A stretch of 64,000 nucleotides of DNA from Pseudomonas jessenii (GCF_002236115.1 NZ_NIWT01000005.1:372001-436000); one strand, 5' to 3'. Shown: positions 43,947 through 53,045, numbered from the stretch's first letter. The notes: a model not told the origin generated them from the sequence alone. A program made the numbers and translations.

Positions 43947-46790
43947 ATGACGCGCACCCACGAAATCCGCCCCGATCTGGACGAGGGAATCGACCGCAAG
44001 GTTCTCAGCCAGCTGCGCGCACGTTTTCTGAAACTCAACGAAGGACGCATGGCTCGCGCCATGGAAGGGTTGTCGACCCGCCAGCAAGGGGTCCTGACCT
44101 TGCTGCCGCTGTTTTTCCACGTTAACCATCCGCTGTTGCCCGGTTACGTTTCCGGCAGTACGCCGGCCGGGCTGTCGAATTTCGAGCCGGATGCCAATGT
44201 CCTCGCTGAAGCCCAGCGCCTGACCCGCTCGTTTTCCTACAAGCCGCGCCACGGCAGCAACCCGCCGAGGCCGATTCACGGACTGTTCCTGATGGGCAGC
44301 CTCGGCACCCTGGCCCAGGCCGACCAGAGCGACATGGATGTGTGGGTCTGCCATGGGCCGGACCTTACCGAGAACGAACTCGCCGAACTGCGCAAGAAAT
44401 GCCAGTTGCTGGAAGCCTGGGCCGCCAGCCAGGGCGCCGAAGCGCACTTTTTCCTGATCGACCCGACCCGTTTCGTCCGTGGCGAGCGCGATACCCAACT
44501 GAGTTCGGAGGATTGCGGCACCACCCAGCACTACCTGTTGCTGGACGAGTTCTACCGCACCGCGATCTGGCTGGCCGGGCGTACGCCGATCTGGTGGCTG
44601 GTGCCGGTCTATGAAGAGTCGAGCTACGACCGCTACACCCATACCCTGATCTCCAAACGCTTTATCCGCGGCGATGAAACCCTCGACCTTGGCAACCTGG
44701 CCTTCATCCCGCCCGGCGAATTCATCGGTGCCGGGCTCTGGCAGTTGTTCAAGGGCATCGAGTCGCCCTACAAGTCGGTGCTCAAGCTGTTGCTGACCGA
44801 GGTTTACGCCAGCGAACACCCCAGGGTCCATTGCCTGAGCCTGCGCTTCAAGCAAGCGGTGTTCGCCAACCGCCTCGACCTCGACGAACTGGATCCGTAT
44901 GTCGTGGTGTATCGGCGCATCGAGGAATACCTGATCGCCCGCAACGAACCGGAACGTCTGGAACTGGTGCGGCGCGCGCTGTACCTGAAGGTCAATCGAA
45001 AACTCACCGGCAACAGCCGCACCCAGAGCTGGCAGCGCTCCTTGCTCGAACGCCTGGCCCATGAATGGCATTGGGACCAGCGTCAACTGACCCTGCTCGA
45101 CAGCCGCAGCCAGTGGAAAGTCCGCCAGGTCAGCTCCGAGCGGCGGGCACTGGTCAACGAGCTGAACTACAGCTACCGCTTCCTCACGCAGTTTGCCCGT
45201 CACGAACAAACGGTCAGCCGCATCAACAAGCGCGACCTGAGTGTCCTCGGCCGCCGCCTGTACGCCGCTTTCGAGCGCAAGGCCGGTAAAGTCGAATTCA
45301 TCAATCCCGGCATCGCCCCGGACCTGGCTGAAGACACCCTGACGCTTGTGCACGCACCGAACAGGAAAGAGCCGGGGCAAAGCCAGTGGGGCTTGTACAA
45401 CGGCAGCCTGACGGCACTGGAGTGGGAGCATTTCGCGCCGATCAAACGCAGCCGTCACTTGCTCGAACTGCTGACCTGGTGCCACCGCAATGGCGTGATC
45501 GACAGCAGTACCCGCCTGGCCTTGCACCCCGGCACCAGCGACTTGAGCGAATTCGAACTGTTCAACCTGCTCGGCAGCCTGCAACAGACCATCGCCCTGC
45601 CCTTGCCCACCGTCGCCGAGGAACCTCTGTTGCGCGCCAGCGTGCCGAGTGAAGTGCTGATCCTGGTGAATGTCGGCATCGATCCGCTCAAGCACCATCG
45701 CGACCTGAACATCCTCATGACCACCGAACGCACCGACTCACTGAGCTACGCGGGTGTCCGGGAAAATCTGGTGCTGACTCTGGACCAGGTCACGCTCAAT
45801 AGCTGGAACGAAGTGCTGGTTGGCCGTTACGACGGCCCCCACGCCCTGCTCGACTGCATCCGCGACTACCTCAACAACCTGCCGGCCGGGCCGCAACAGC
45901 CGAAGCTGCGAGTGCGTTGCTTCTGCCATAACCGCGCGCAGTTCATTGCCCAACGGGTCGAGGAAATCCTCGATACCGCACAGAACCTGCTGCTGAGCCG
46001 GCTCAATCATCGTTACCTGATCCAGGTCCAGCAGCACTACCACGTGCTGGAGTTGGTGCCGGGCCAGGTCCAGCACATCGCGCTGGCCACTCTGCCGGCA
46101 CTGATCGATTACCTGGGCGAAGAAATGGCGAGCTACAGCCCGTTGCACCTCGATCCGAAGGCACTGGAAGACCACGACCTCGCGCTGTTCCTGCCAACGG
46201 GCCAACCGGACTGCATTCAAGTGTTCTATAGGGTCAACGAAGATCAGGCTGATCTGTACGTGCTCGATGAGTTCAACGCCCTGTGGCAGCAACGCCTGCC
46301 CTGGCACGATGAGCAAAGCCTGCTGGTGCCGCTGCAGCGTTTCCTGCAATCGATCCAGTACCGTCGCGATGCCTTGTTGCCGATGGACGCAGCCCACCCG
46401 CTGAACCTCGACACCCTGTACTGCCAGTTGCTGCCGTCAGGCCCTGGCCGCGCACGCCGCATCGAAGCCCGGCCGGTGCCGCAGACGCCAGTGAACAAGC
46501 CGTTCTACGACGTGCAGGCGATCGTCGGCAAAGCCGCACCGGGTCAGGTGCAGGTGACGCTGTATTGCAATCAACGGGAATTTTCCGAGCTGGAACATGG
46601 CGACCAGCTGTTCCGCGTGGTCGCCCGGGAAATCGTCGGGCAGCGCCGGGAAACCGAACGCTACCGCTGCTACATCACCGACCTCGACCTGTCAGGCCTG
46701 CTCGGCGAAGGTCAGAGTTCCACCCATTTGTACCTGCGCTACAAAGCCGACCTGGAGCACGCATTGAACGAGGCGCTCGATCAGGTCTGA
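43947..46790 (+). CDS. cyaA: Adenylate cyclase, class I
   Basis: 947 residues. The catalytic N-terminal half contains the class I signatures LFLMGSLGTLAQADQSDMDV-WVCHGP, with the Gly-Ser and Asp-x-Asp nucleotidyltransferase residues, and LPLFFHVNHPLLPGYVSGST; the C-terminal half is the regulatory region. It makes cAMP for Vfr/Crp. Start ATG 43947; upstream is a short leader without a strong ribosome-binding site. Convergent with rnk, with a gap of 7 bp. Confidence 0.96.
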   Translation: MTRTHEIRPDLDEGIDRKVLSQLRARFLKLNEGRMARAMEGLSTRQQGVLTLLPLFFHVNHPLLPGYVSGSTPAGLSNFEPDANVLAEAQRLTRSFSYKPRHGSNPPRPIHGLFLMGSLGTLAQADQSDMDVWVCHGPDLTENELAELRKKCQLLEAWAASQGAEAHFFLIDPTRFVRGERDTQLSSEDCGTTQHYLLLDEFYRTAIWLAGRTPIWWLVPVYEESSYDRYTHTLISKRFIRGDETLDLGNLAFIPPGEFIGAGLWQLFKGIESPYKSVLKLLLTEVYASEHPRVHCLSLRFKQAVFANRLDLDELDPYVVVYRRIEEYLIARNEPERLELVRRALYLKVNRKLTGNSRTQSWQRSLLERLAHEWHWDQRQLTLLDSRSQWKVRQVSSERRALVNELNYSYRFLTQFARHEQTVSRINKRDLSVLGRRLYAAFERKAGKVEFINPGIAPDLAEDTLTLVHAPNRKEPGQSQWGLYNGSLTALEWEHFAPIKRSRHLLELLTWCHRNGVIDSSTRLALHPGTSDLSEFELFNLLGSLQQTIALPLPTVAEEPLLRASVPSEVLILVNVGIDPLKHHRDLNILMTTERTDSLSYAGVRENLVLTLDQVTLNSWNEVLVGRYDGPHALLDCIRDYLNNLPAGPQQPKLRVRCFCHNRAQFIAQRVEEILDTAQNLLLSRLNHRYLIQVQQHYHVLELVPGQVQHIALATLPALIDYLGEEMASYSPLHLDPKALEDHDLALFLPTGQPDCIQVFYRVNEDQADLYVLDEFNALWQQRLPWHDEQSLLVPLQRFLQSIQYRRDALLPMDAAHPLNLDTLYCQLLPSGPGRARRIEARPVPQTPVNKPFYDVQAIVGKAAPGQVQVTLYCNQREFSELEHGDQLFRVVAREIVGQRRETERYRCYITDLDLSGLLGEGQSSTHLYLRYKADLEHALNEALDQV

Positions 46791-46797
46791 GGGGGAG

Positions 46798-47208
46798 TCA
46801 CTCCGGGAACGCGCCGCCATTGGCCGGCTGCGATTCGACTTCCAGCAGTGTCAGCTTCAGGGTCTTGCCGCCCGGAGCCGGCCAATCGATGTGCTGGCCA
46901 ACCTTCAGGCCGAGCAGCGCGCTGCCCACCGGCGCCAGGATCGAGACCTTGCCTTCGTCGGCGTTCGCATCCTTGGGGTACACCAGGGTCAGGTGGTAGT
47001 CCTTGCCACTGCCTTCTTCGCGGCAATGCACACGGGAATTCATGGTCACGACATCCGCCGGCACTTCATCGTGACCGACCACGGTATCGGCGCGGTCCAG
47101 TTCTGTTTGCAGCGCGATAACGCCCGGCAGCGTCTCGTCCAGGCTGTCGATCAGGCGCTCCAGACGCTGGACGTCCAGACGGGTAAGGGTGATGGAAGGT
47201 GCGGTCAT
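46798..47208 (-). CDS. rnk: Regulator of nucleoside diphosphate kinase
   Basis: 136 residues of the GreA/Rnk fold. An N-terminal coiled coil (RLDVQRLERLIDSLDETLPG) is followed by the FKBP-like C-terminal domain with VTMNSRVHCREEGSGKDYHL and LVYPKDANADEGKVSILAPV-GSALLGLKVG. Rnk binds RNA polymerase and, in P. aeruginosa, can replace AlgQ/Ndk regulation of nucleotide pools and alginate, which ties it to the algP-algQ cluster elsewhere in the window. Start ATG 47206-47208. Confidence 0.93.
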   Translation of the reverse strand: MTAPSITLTRLDVQRLERLIDSLDETLPGVIALQTELDRADTVVGHDEVPADVVTMNSRVHCREEGSGKDYHLTLVYPKDANADEGKVSILAPVGSALLGLKVGQHIDWPAPGGKTLKLTLLEVESQPANGGAFPE

Positions 47209-47243
47209 GATCTGGGCAGACTCCTTTCTTCTGCACGAAAAAA

Positions 47244-47276
47244 GCAAAACCCCGCCAGAAAAAGGCGGGGTTTTCA
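47244..47276 (-). terminator. Terminator between the DUF1289 gene and rnk
   Basis: CCCCGCC ... GGCGGGG stem with an AGAAAAA loop and T-runs on both strands. It lies upstream of rnk, ending transcripts of the cyaY-DUF1289 unit. Confidence 0.85.
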
Positions 47277-47371
47277 CAAGCCTCGATGGGTTGAGGCGTT
47301 TCTGGACACTATCACAGCTCAAAAAATATACAAGTCATGGCCAAACCGACGCTATGGACTTGTAGAGAACT

Positions 47372-47468
47372 CCTGTGGCGAGGGGGCTTGCCCCCGTTCG
47401 GCTGCGCAGTAGCCGTAAAAACCTGGGGCCGCTACGCGACCCAACGGGGGCAAGCCCCCTCGCCACAA
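47372..47468. repeat. REP-like inverted pair, GGCGAGGGGGCTTGCCCCC variant
   Basis: Arms at 47372-47398 and 47442-47468 are perfect complements over about 27 bp. The core CCTGTGGCGAGGGGGCTTGC differs from the standard REP here and matches a second REP family of fluorescent pseudomonads. Confidence 0.8.
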
Positions 47469-47475
47469 TGACTCA

Positions 47476-47694
47476 CTAGGCTGAAGCTTTGCGGTGGGCA
47501 GCCTGCTCGCAAATGACGCGCCGACGCTGATCATCGGCCGAACGCCACTCACGAATATCTTCGACATGACGGAAGCAGCCCAGACACACTTTTTGCTCGT
47601 CCAGCCGGCACACACCGCTGCAGGGCGACGGTACCGCCGGGCTGACGTTGCTGTAGAGCGGTTTGGGCGCACGGACAGGCGCAGGCTGGGTCAC
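47476..47694 (-). CDS. DUF1289 family protein
   Basis: 72 residues from GTG at 47692-47694. The family pattern PSPCSGVCRLDEQ-KVCLGCFRHVEDIREW has four cysteines (Cys24, Cys28, Cys37, Cys40), likely to bind a metal or iron-sulfur cluster. Homologues include the E. coli YdhL-like proteins; no reaction is known. It starts 4 bp after the cyaY stop, so it is co-expressed with an iron donor. The GTG start gives the standard length; a longer upstream frame overlaps cyaY. Confidence 0.85.
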   Translation of the reverse strand: MTQPAPVRAPKPLYSNVSPAVPSPCSGVCRLDEQKVCLGCFRHVEDIREWRSADDQRRRVICEQAAHRKASA

Positions 47695-47698
47695 GATC

Positions 47699-48031
47699 TC
47701 ACAGGCCTTCGAAATCGAGTTCGACACCGGCCTGCTGCTGGACGATACGCTCAAGCATTTCACCCAACTGCTCTTCGCTCTTGTCGCACATCCAGCGCTC
47801 GCTTTCTTCGTCGTAGTCGAAGTGGAAACCACCGGACACCGCCGCCAGCCACAGCTGGCGCAGCGGCTCCTGGCGACTGAAGATCAACTGGCTGGCGTTC
47901 TCGAACTTGACCGTCAGCACGCCGGCCGAGCTTTCGAGGTCGATATCCAGGTCGCTTTCGTCAAAGATGTCCTCCAGGGTTTGCTGGGTGGCATCGACCA
48001 GGTCATGGAAACGCGCTTCGGACAAACTCAT
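47699..48031 (-). CDS. cyaY: Iron donor protein CyaY (frataxin homologue)
   Basis: 110 residues: MSLSEARFHDLVDATQQTLE with an acidic helix (DIFDESDLDIDLE), then a beta-sheet with LTVKFENASQLIFSRQEPLR-QLWLA and GGFHFDYDEESERW. CyaY supplies or regulates iron for IscS-dependent cluster assembly. Start ATG 48029-48031. It is divergent from the lptM-lysA operon, the usual cyaY arrangement, and upstream of a Cys-rich DUF1289 protein. Confidence 0.95.
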   Translation of the reverse strand: MSLSEARFHDLVDATQQTLEDIFDESDLDIDLESSAGVLTVKFENASQLIFSRQEPLRQLWLAAVSGGFHFDYDEESERWMCDKSEEQLGEMLERIVQQQAGVELDFEGL

Positions 48032-48112
48032 TACGGCAACCTCAAAAAGTGTCTGATCAGGCTCAAGCGCCGCAAGATACGACCGAGCTCCGTCGATTGC
48101 AAAGGATAACGA

Positions 48113-48206
48113 CCTGTGGGAGCGGGCTTGCTCGCGAATACGGACTGACATTCAACATTGATGTCGACTGACACGACGCCTTCGCGAGCAAGCCCGCTCC
48201 CACAAG
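48113..48206. repeat. REP pair (BIME) with conserved spacer
   Basis: Arms at 48113-48139 and 48180-48206; the spacer contains ACATTCAACATTGATGTCGACTG, related to the spacers at 25147 and 52953. It occupies most of the 296-bp divergent gap between cyaY and lptM. Confidence 0.88.
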
Positions 48207-48327
48207 GATTGCATGATACCGACCGGCATCGGGCCGAGCCCCGCCGGACGGGCGGTCCGTTGCATAGGCAAGCTGCCGGGTGGCCGGTATACTCCGGCGC
48301 AATTAATGCATTTTCAAGGATTTCGCC

Positions 48328-48504
48328 ATGAAGCGCCTGATCTCTTCCCTTGCTGCGCTCCTCGCGGTTGCCTGCCTTGTGTCGGCCTGCGGTCAAAAAG
48401 GCCCGCTGTACCTGCCCGATGAAGACCAGGACCCTGTGGAGCAAGCCAAGTCGTCGCAGCAGCAGCCTGCCTCCAAAGCACACAAGCACGACGTCTACCA
48501 ATAA
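48328..48504 (+). CDS. lptM: LptM lipoprotein (LPS-translocon maturation chaperone, formerly LppL/YifL)
   Basis: 58 residues. A lipoprotein signal MKRLISSLAALLAVACLVSA is followed by Cys21 in CGQKGPLYLP, the LptM/YifL hallmark; the rest is a short charged tail. LptM helps LptD oxidise and mature in the outer membrane. AAGGAT precedes the ATG. It is the first gene of the lptM-lysA-dapF-DUF484-xerC-HAD unit, with 12 bp before lysA. Confidence 0.93.
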   Translation: MKRLISSLAALLAVACLVSACGQKGPLYLPDEDQDPVEQAKSSQQQPASKAHKHDVYQ

Positions 48505-48516
48505 TAAGGGAACCTC

Positions 48517-49764
48517 ATGGACGCTTTTAACTACCGTGACGGTGAACTGTTCGCGGAAGGTGTTGCCCTGTCTGCCATCGCCGAGCGCTTTGGTACACCC
48601 ACCTACGTTTACTCGCGCGCGCACATCGAAGCCCAATACCTGGCTTACGCCGATGCGCTGGTCGGCACACCGCACCTGGTGTGCTACGCGGTCAAGGCCA
48701 ACTCCAACCTGGGCGTCCTGAATGTCCTGGCGCGTCTTGGCGCCGGTTTCGACATCGTCTCCCGTGGCGAGCTGGAACGCGTACTGGCCGCTGGCGGCAG
48801 CGCCGACAAGATTGTGTTCTCCGGCGTCGGCAAGACCCGTGACGACATGCGTCGCGCCCTGGAAGTCGGCGTGCACTGCTTCAACGTCGAATCCACCGAC
48901 GAGCTGGAACGCCTGCAAGTGGTCGCCGCCGAACTGGGCGTTCGCGCGCCGATTTCGCTGCGCGTGAACCCGGACGTCGATGCCGGCACCCACCCGTACA
49001 TTTCCACCGGTCTCAAAGAGAACAAGTTCGGCATCGCCATCGCCGACGCCGAAGACGTGTACGTGCGTGCCGCGCAGCTGCCGAACCTGGAAGTGGTCGG
49101 CGTCGATTGCCACATCGGCTCGCAACTGACCACCCTGCCGCCTTTCATCGATGCTCTCGACCGCCTGCTGGGCCTGGTCGATCGCCTTGGCGATTGCGGC
49201 ATCTACCTGCGCCACATCGATCTCGGTGGTGGCCTGGGCGTGCGATACAAGGACGAGGAGCCACCACTGGCTGCCGACTACATCAAGGCCGTGCGCGAGC
49301 GTCTCGACGGCCGTGACCTGGCGCTGGTGTTCGAGCCGGGCCGCTTCATCGTCGCCAACGCCGGCGTGCTGCTGACTCAGGTCGAGTACCTCAAGCACAC
49401 CGAACACAAAGACTTCGCCATCGTCGACGCCGCCATGAACGACCTGATCCGCCCGGCGCTGTATCAGGCCTGGATGGACGTCACTGCCGTGAGCCCGCGC
49501 ACCTCCGCTGCCCGCGCCTACGACATCGTCGGCCCGATCTGCGAGACCGGCGACTTCCTGGCCAAGGATCGTCAGCTGGCGCTGGAGGAAGGCGACCTGC
49601 TGGCCGTGCATTCGGCCGGTGCCTACGGGTTTGTCATGAGTTCCAACTACAACACCCGCGGCCGTGCCGCAGAAGTGTTGGTGGACGGTGATCAGGCATT
49701 TGAAGTGCGTCGCCGTGAAACGGTAGCCGAGTTGTATGCTGGCGAAAGCCTGCTGCCGGAGTAA
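48517..49764 (+). CDS. lysA: Diaminopimelate decarboxylase
   Basis: 415 residues of the fold-III PLP enzymes; makes lysine from meso-diaminopimelate, the last step of lysine synthesis. The PLP lysine is Lys60 in CYAVKANSN; other motifs are DCHIGSQL, HIDLGGGLGVRY, EPGRFIVANAG and the active-site Cys loop GPICETGDF. AATAAGGGAACCTC precedes the ATG. It starts 12 bp after lptM and dapF follows 4 bp later, so the pathway genes are transcribed together. Confidence 0.97.
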   Translation: MDAFNYRDGELFAEGVALSAIAERFGTPTYVYSRAHIEAQYLAYADALVGTPHLVCYAVKANSNLGVLNVLARLGAGFDIVSRGELERVLAAGGSADKIVFSGVGKTRDDMRRALEVGVHCFNVESTDELERLQVVAAELGVRAPISLRVNPDVDAGTHPYISTGLKENKFGIAIADAEDVYVRAAQLPNLEVVGVDCHIGSQLTTLPPFIDALDRLLGLVDRLGDCGIYLRHIDLGGGLGVRYKDEEPPLAADYIKAVRERLDGRDLALVFEPGRFIVANAGVLLTQVEYLKHTEHKDFAIVDAAMNDLIRPALYQAWMDVTAVSPRTSAARAYDIVGPICETGDFLAKDRQLALEEGDLLAVHSAGAYGFVMSSNYNTRGRAAEVLVDGDQAFEVRRRETVAELYAGESLLPE

Positions 49765-49768
49765 AACC

Positions 49769-50599
49769 ATGCTGCTGCGTTTTACCAAGATGCACGGCCT
49801 GGGCAATGATTTCATGGTCCTCGACCTGGTCAGCCAGCACGCGCACATTCTGCCCAAGCATGCCAAGCAATGGGGTGACCGGCACACCGGCATCGGTTTC
49901 GACCAGTTGCTGATCGTTGAAGCGCCGAGCAACCCGGACGTGGATTTCCGCTATCGGATCTTCAACTCCGACGGTTCCGAAGTGGAACAGTGCGGCAACG
50001 GTGCGCGCTGCTTCGCCCGTTTCGTGCTCGACAAGCGCCTGACTGCAAAACGTGTGATTCGCGTCGAGACCAAAAGCGGCGTCATCGAGCTCGACGTGCG
50101 TAACGACGGCCAGATCAGCGTCAACATGGGCGCCCCGCGCCTGGTACCGGCGGATATTCCGTTCCAGGCACCGGAGCAGGCCAAGAGTTATCAGGTCGAC
50201 GTCGACGGCACCCCGGTCGATCTGGCCGCCGTGTCCATGGGCAACCCCCATGCCGTGCTGCGGGTCAGCGATATCAACAACGCGCCGGTGCATGAGCTGG
50301 GCCCGAAAATCGAACATCACCCGCGCTTCCCGGCACGGGTCAATGTCGGTTTTCTCCAGGTCATCGACCGGAGCCGCGCGCAATTGCGCGTCTGGGAACG
50401 TGGAGCCGGGGAAACCCAGGCTTGCGGAACCGGCGCCTGTGCCGCCGCAGTGGCCGCGATCAGCCAGGGGTGGATGGATTCGCCGCTATTGATCGACCTG
50501 CCTGGCGGGCGCTTGTCCATCGAATGGGCAGGCCCTGGCCAACCGGTGATGATGACCGGCCCGGCAGTGCGCGTATATGAAGGACAAGTGCGTCTTTGA
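49769..50599 (+). CDS. dapF: Diaminopimelate epimerase
   Basis: 276 residues; interconverts LL- and meso-diaminopimelate for lysine and peptidoglycan. Both catalytic cysteines are in place: Cys75 in EQCGNGARC and Cys219 in TQACGTGAC. Start ATG 49769, with CCGGAGT upstream inside the end of lysA. Gap to DUF484 13 bp. Confidence 0.97.
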   Translation: MLLRFTKMHGLGNDFMVLDLVSQHAHILPKHAKQWGDRHTGIGFDQLLIVEAPSNPDVDFRYRIFNSDGSEVEQCGNGARCFARFVLDKRLTAKRVIRVETKSGVIELDVRNDGQISVNMGAPRLVPADIPFQAPEQAKSYQVDVDGTPVDLAAVSMGNPHAVLRVSDINNAPVHELGPKIEHHPRFPARVNVGFLQVIDRSRAQLRVWERGAGETQACGTGACAAAVAAISQGWMDSPLLIDLPGGRLSIEWAGPGQPVMMTGPAVRVYEGQVRL

Positions 50600-50612
50600 G
50601 TGAGCGAAATCC

Positions 50613-51338
50613 ATGACCGACAAGCCTCAGGTACCCGCACGACAAGCTGACGAATCACCGTCCGAAAGCCTCGAGGCGGCGGCTGTAGCCGCGTACCTGG
50701 AGGCTCATCCGGACTTCTTCGTCGAGCACGAAGAACTGCTCCCGTCCCTGCGTATCCCCCATCGGCGCGGCGATACCGTGTCGCTGGTCGAGCGTCAGAT
50801 GACCATCCTGCGCGACCGCAACATTGAACTGCGTCATCGCCTGTCGCATTTGATGGACGTGGCCCGGGACAACGACCGCCTGTTCGAAAAGACCCGTCGC
50901 CTGATCCTGGCATTGATGGATGCTGCCAGCCTGGAAGACGTGGTGATGTGCGTCGAAGACAGCCTGCGCCAGGAATTCCAGGTGCCCTTCGTCAGCCTCA
51001 TCCTGCTCGGCGACAACGCCATGCCGGTGGGCCGCTGGGTCACCCACGCCGAAGCTCAAGTGGCCATCGGCGGTTTGCTCTCGGAAGACAAAAGCGTCAG
51101 CGGCAGCCTGCGCGAGCATGAACTGGACTTCCTGTTCGGCGAAGAACAGCGCAAGCAGATCGGCTCCACCGCGGTTGTCGCCATCAGCCACCAGGGCATC
51201 CACGGCATCCTGGCCATCGCCAGCCGTGATCCGCAGCACTACAAAAGCTCGGTGGGCACCTTGTTCCTGAGCTACATCGCTGAAGTCATGGGTCGCGTGC
51301 TGCCACGGGTCAACAATTCCCTGCGCTCGGTACGCTGA
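50613..51338 (+). CDS. DUF484 family protein
   Basis: 241 residues. A helical N-terminal part (AAAVAAYLEAHPDFFVEHEE-LLPSLRIPH) leads into a GAF-like domain with FQVPFVSLILLGDN and LAIASRDPQHYKSSVGTLFL. DUF484 genes always sit between dapF and xerC in gamma-proteobacteria. The role is unknown; the fold suggests ligand or protein binding. The stop is 2 bp before the xerC start, so they are co-translated. Confidence 0.9.
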   Translation: MTDKPQVPARQADESPSESLEAAAVAAYLEAHPDFFVEHEELLPSLRIPHRRGDTVSLVERQMTILRDRNIELRHRLSHLMDVARDNDRLFEKTRRLILALMDAASLEDVVMCVEDSLRQEFQVPFVSLILLGDNAMPVGRWVTHAEAQVAIGGLLSEDKSVSGSLREHELDFLFGEEQRKQIGSTAVVAISHQGIHGILAIASRDPQHYKSSVGTLFLSYIAEVMGRVLPRVNNSLRSVR

Positions 51339-51340
51339 AC

Positions 51341-52240
51341 ATGGAACGACAACTGGACGCTTACTGCGAACACCTGCGCAGTGAGCGGCAGGTGTCGCCG
51401 CACACACTGTCGGCCTACCGCCGCGACCTCGATAAAGTGCTGGGCTGGTGCGTCAAACAGAATATCGGCAGCTGGACGGCGCTGGACATCCAGCGCCTGC
51501 GTAGCCTGGTTGCCCGTCTGCACGCCCAAGGCCAATCGTCCCGCAGCCTGGCGCGATTACTGTCAGCCGTTCGCGGGCTCTATCACTACCTGAACCGCGA
51601 AGGCCTGTGCGACCACGATCCGGCCAATGGCCTCGCACCGCCCAAAGGCGAACGCCGCCTGCCGAAAACCCTCGACACCGACCGCGCCCTGCAACTGCTG
51701 GAAGGCGGGGTCGAGGATGACTTTCTGGCACGTCGGGACCAAGCGATTCTCGAGCTGTTCTATTCCTCCGGCTTGCGGCTTTCGGAGCTGACGGGGCTCA
51801 ATCTCGATCAGCTCGATCTGGCTGACGGCATGGTCCAGGTGCTCGGCAAAGGCAGCAAGACCCGCCTGCTGCCTGTAGGAAAAAAGGCCCGCGAAGCGCT
51901 GGAGCAGTGGCTGCCATTGCGAGCCATGGCCAACCCGACGGACGATGCGGTGTTCGTCAGCCAGCAAGGCCGCCGCCTCGGCCCCCGGGCGATCCAGGTG
52001 CGGGTCAAGGCTGCCGGCGAGCGCGAACTGGGGCAGAACCTGCATCCGCACATGTTGCGACACTCCTTCGCCAGCCATTTGCTGGAATCGTCCCAGGACC
52101 TGCGCGCGGTGCAGGAACTGCTCGGACACTCGGACATCAAGACCACACAGATCTACACCCACCTGGACTTCCAGCATCTGGCAGCCGTCTACGACAGCGC
52201 CCACCCACGGGCCAAACGCATGAAAGGCGACGATTCATGA
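51341..52240 (+). CDS. xerC: Tyrosine recombinase XerC
   Basis: 299 residues. The SAM-like DNA-binding domain covers residues 1-100; the catalytic domain has Arg146 (YSSGLRLSEL), His237 and Arg240 (HPHMLRHSF), His263 (LGHSDIKTTQ) and the nucleophile Tyr272 (IYTHLD). With XerD it resolves chromosome dimers at dif. Its stop overlaps the HAD gene start (ATGA). Confidence 0.96.
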   Translation: MERQLDAYCEHLRSERQVSPHTLSAYRRDLDKVLGWCVKQNIGSWTALDIQRLRSLVARLHAQGQSSRSLARLLSAVRGLYHYLNREGLCDHDPANGLAPPKGERRLPKTLDTDRALQLLEGGVEDDFLARRDQAILELFYSSGLRLSELTGLNLDQLDLADGMVQVLGKGSKTRLLPVGKKAREALEQWLPLRAMANPTDDAVFVSQQGRRLGPRAIQVRVKAAGERELGQNLHPHMLRHSFASHLLESSQDLRAVQELLGHSDIKTTQIYTHLDFQHLAAVYDSAHPRAKRMKGDDS

Positions 52241-52944
52241 GTATTCAGTTGATCACCTTCGACCTCGACGACACCCTGTGGGACACCGCCCCGGTGATCG
52301 TCAGCGCCGAAGCCGTTTTGCGTGAATGGCTGACCGAGCACGCGCCCAACCTGGGGGCAGTGCCGGTGGAACATTTGTGGGCCATTCGTGAGCGCGTATT
52401 GAGCAACGAGCCCAGCCTCAAGCACCGCATCAGCGCCCTGCGTCGGCGAGTGCTGTTCCACGCACTGGAAGAGTCCGGTTATGGGCATGACGAAGCCTCG
52501 GACCTGGCGGACAAGAGTTTTGAAGTATTCCTGCATGCCCGGCATCAGATCGAAGTGTTTCCGGAGGTCGAACCGACCCTGGAAATCCTCGCCAATCATT
52601 ACGCCCTCGGCGTGGTCACCAATGGCAACGCCGATGTGCGTCGGCTGGGCCTGGCGGATTACTTCAAGTTTGCGCTTTGCGCCGAAGACATCGGCATTGC
52701 CAAACCCGATGCGCGATTGTTCCAAGAGGCCTTGCAACGCGGTGGCGTGACCGCTGAATCGGCGGTGCACATTGGCGATCATCCAGGTGATGACATTGCC
52801 GGTGCGCAGCAGGCGGGAATGCGGGCAATCTGGTTCAACCCGGCGGGCAAGGTCTGGGAAGCCGAACGGTTGCCGGATGCGGAGATTCGCAGCCTGAGCG
52901 ATTTGCCGGCATTGCTGGCGCGGTGGAATTCGGTATCGAACTGA
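52237..52944 (+). CDS. HAD-superfamily hydrolase
   Basis: 235 residues. HAD motif I is FDLDDTLWD with Asp9 and Asp11; motif II is VVTNGNADV, motif III the Lys in IAKPDARLF, and motif IV GDHPGDDIAGAQ. A helical cap lies between I and II, giving the YigB-like class; YigB in E. coli dephosphorylates FMN and other phosphates and is likewise found downstream of xerC. It is the last gene of the operon, followed by REP and a terminator. Confidence 0.92.
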   Translation: MSIQLITFDLDDTLWDTAPVIVSAEAVLREWLTEHAPNLGAVPVEHLWAIRERVLSNEPSLKHRISALRRRVLFHALEESGYGHDEASDLADKSFEVFLHARHQIEVFPEVEPTLEILANHYALGVVTNGNADVRRLGLADYFKFALCAEDIGIAKPDARLFQEALQRGGVTAESAVHIGDHPGDDIAGAQQAGMRAIWFNPAGKVWEAERLPDAEIRSLSDLPALLARWNSVSN

Positions 52945-52952
52945 CAAAAAAC

Positions 52953-53045
52953 CCGTGGGAGCGAGCTTGCTCGCGATGAGGGCTTAACATTCAAAGTAAA
53001 TGTTGCCTGACACTCCGCCATCGCGAGCAAGCTCGCTCCCACAGG
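52953..53045. repeat. REP pair (BIME) with conserved spacer
   Basis: Arms at 52953-52979 and 53017-53045; the spacer has ACATTCAAAGTAAATGTTGCCTG, the third copy of the shared spacer family. Confidence 0.88.

Noticed and set aside
43878..45698. 606-codon minus-strand frame inside cyaA
   Set aside because: Antisense shadow of a well-supported gene; no ribosome-binding site or domains.
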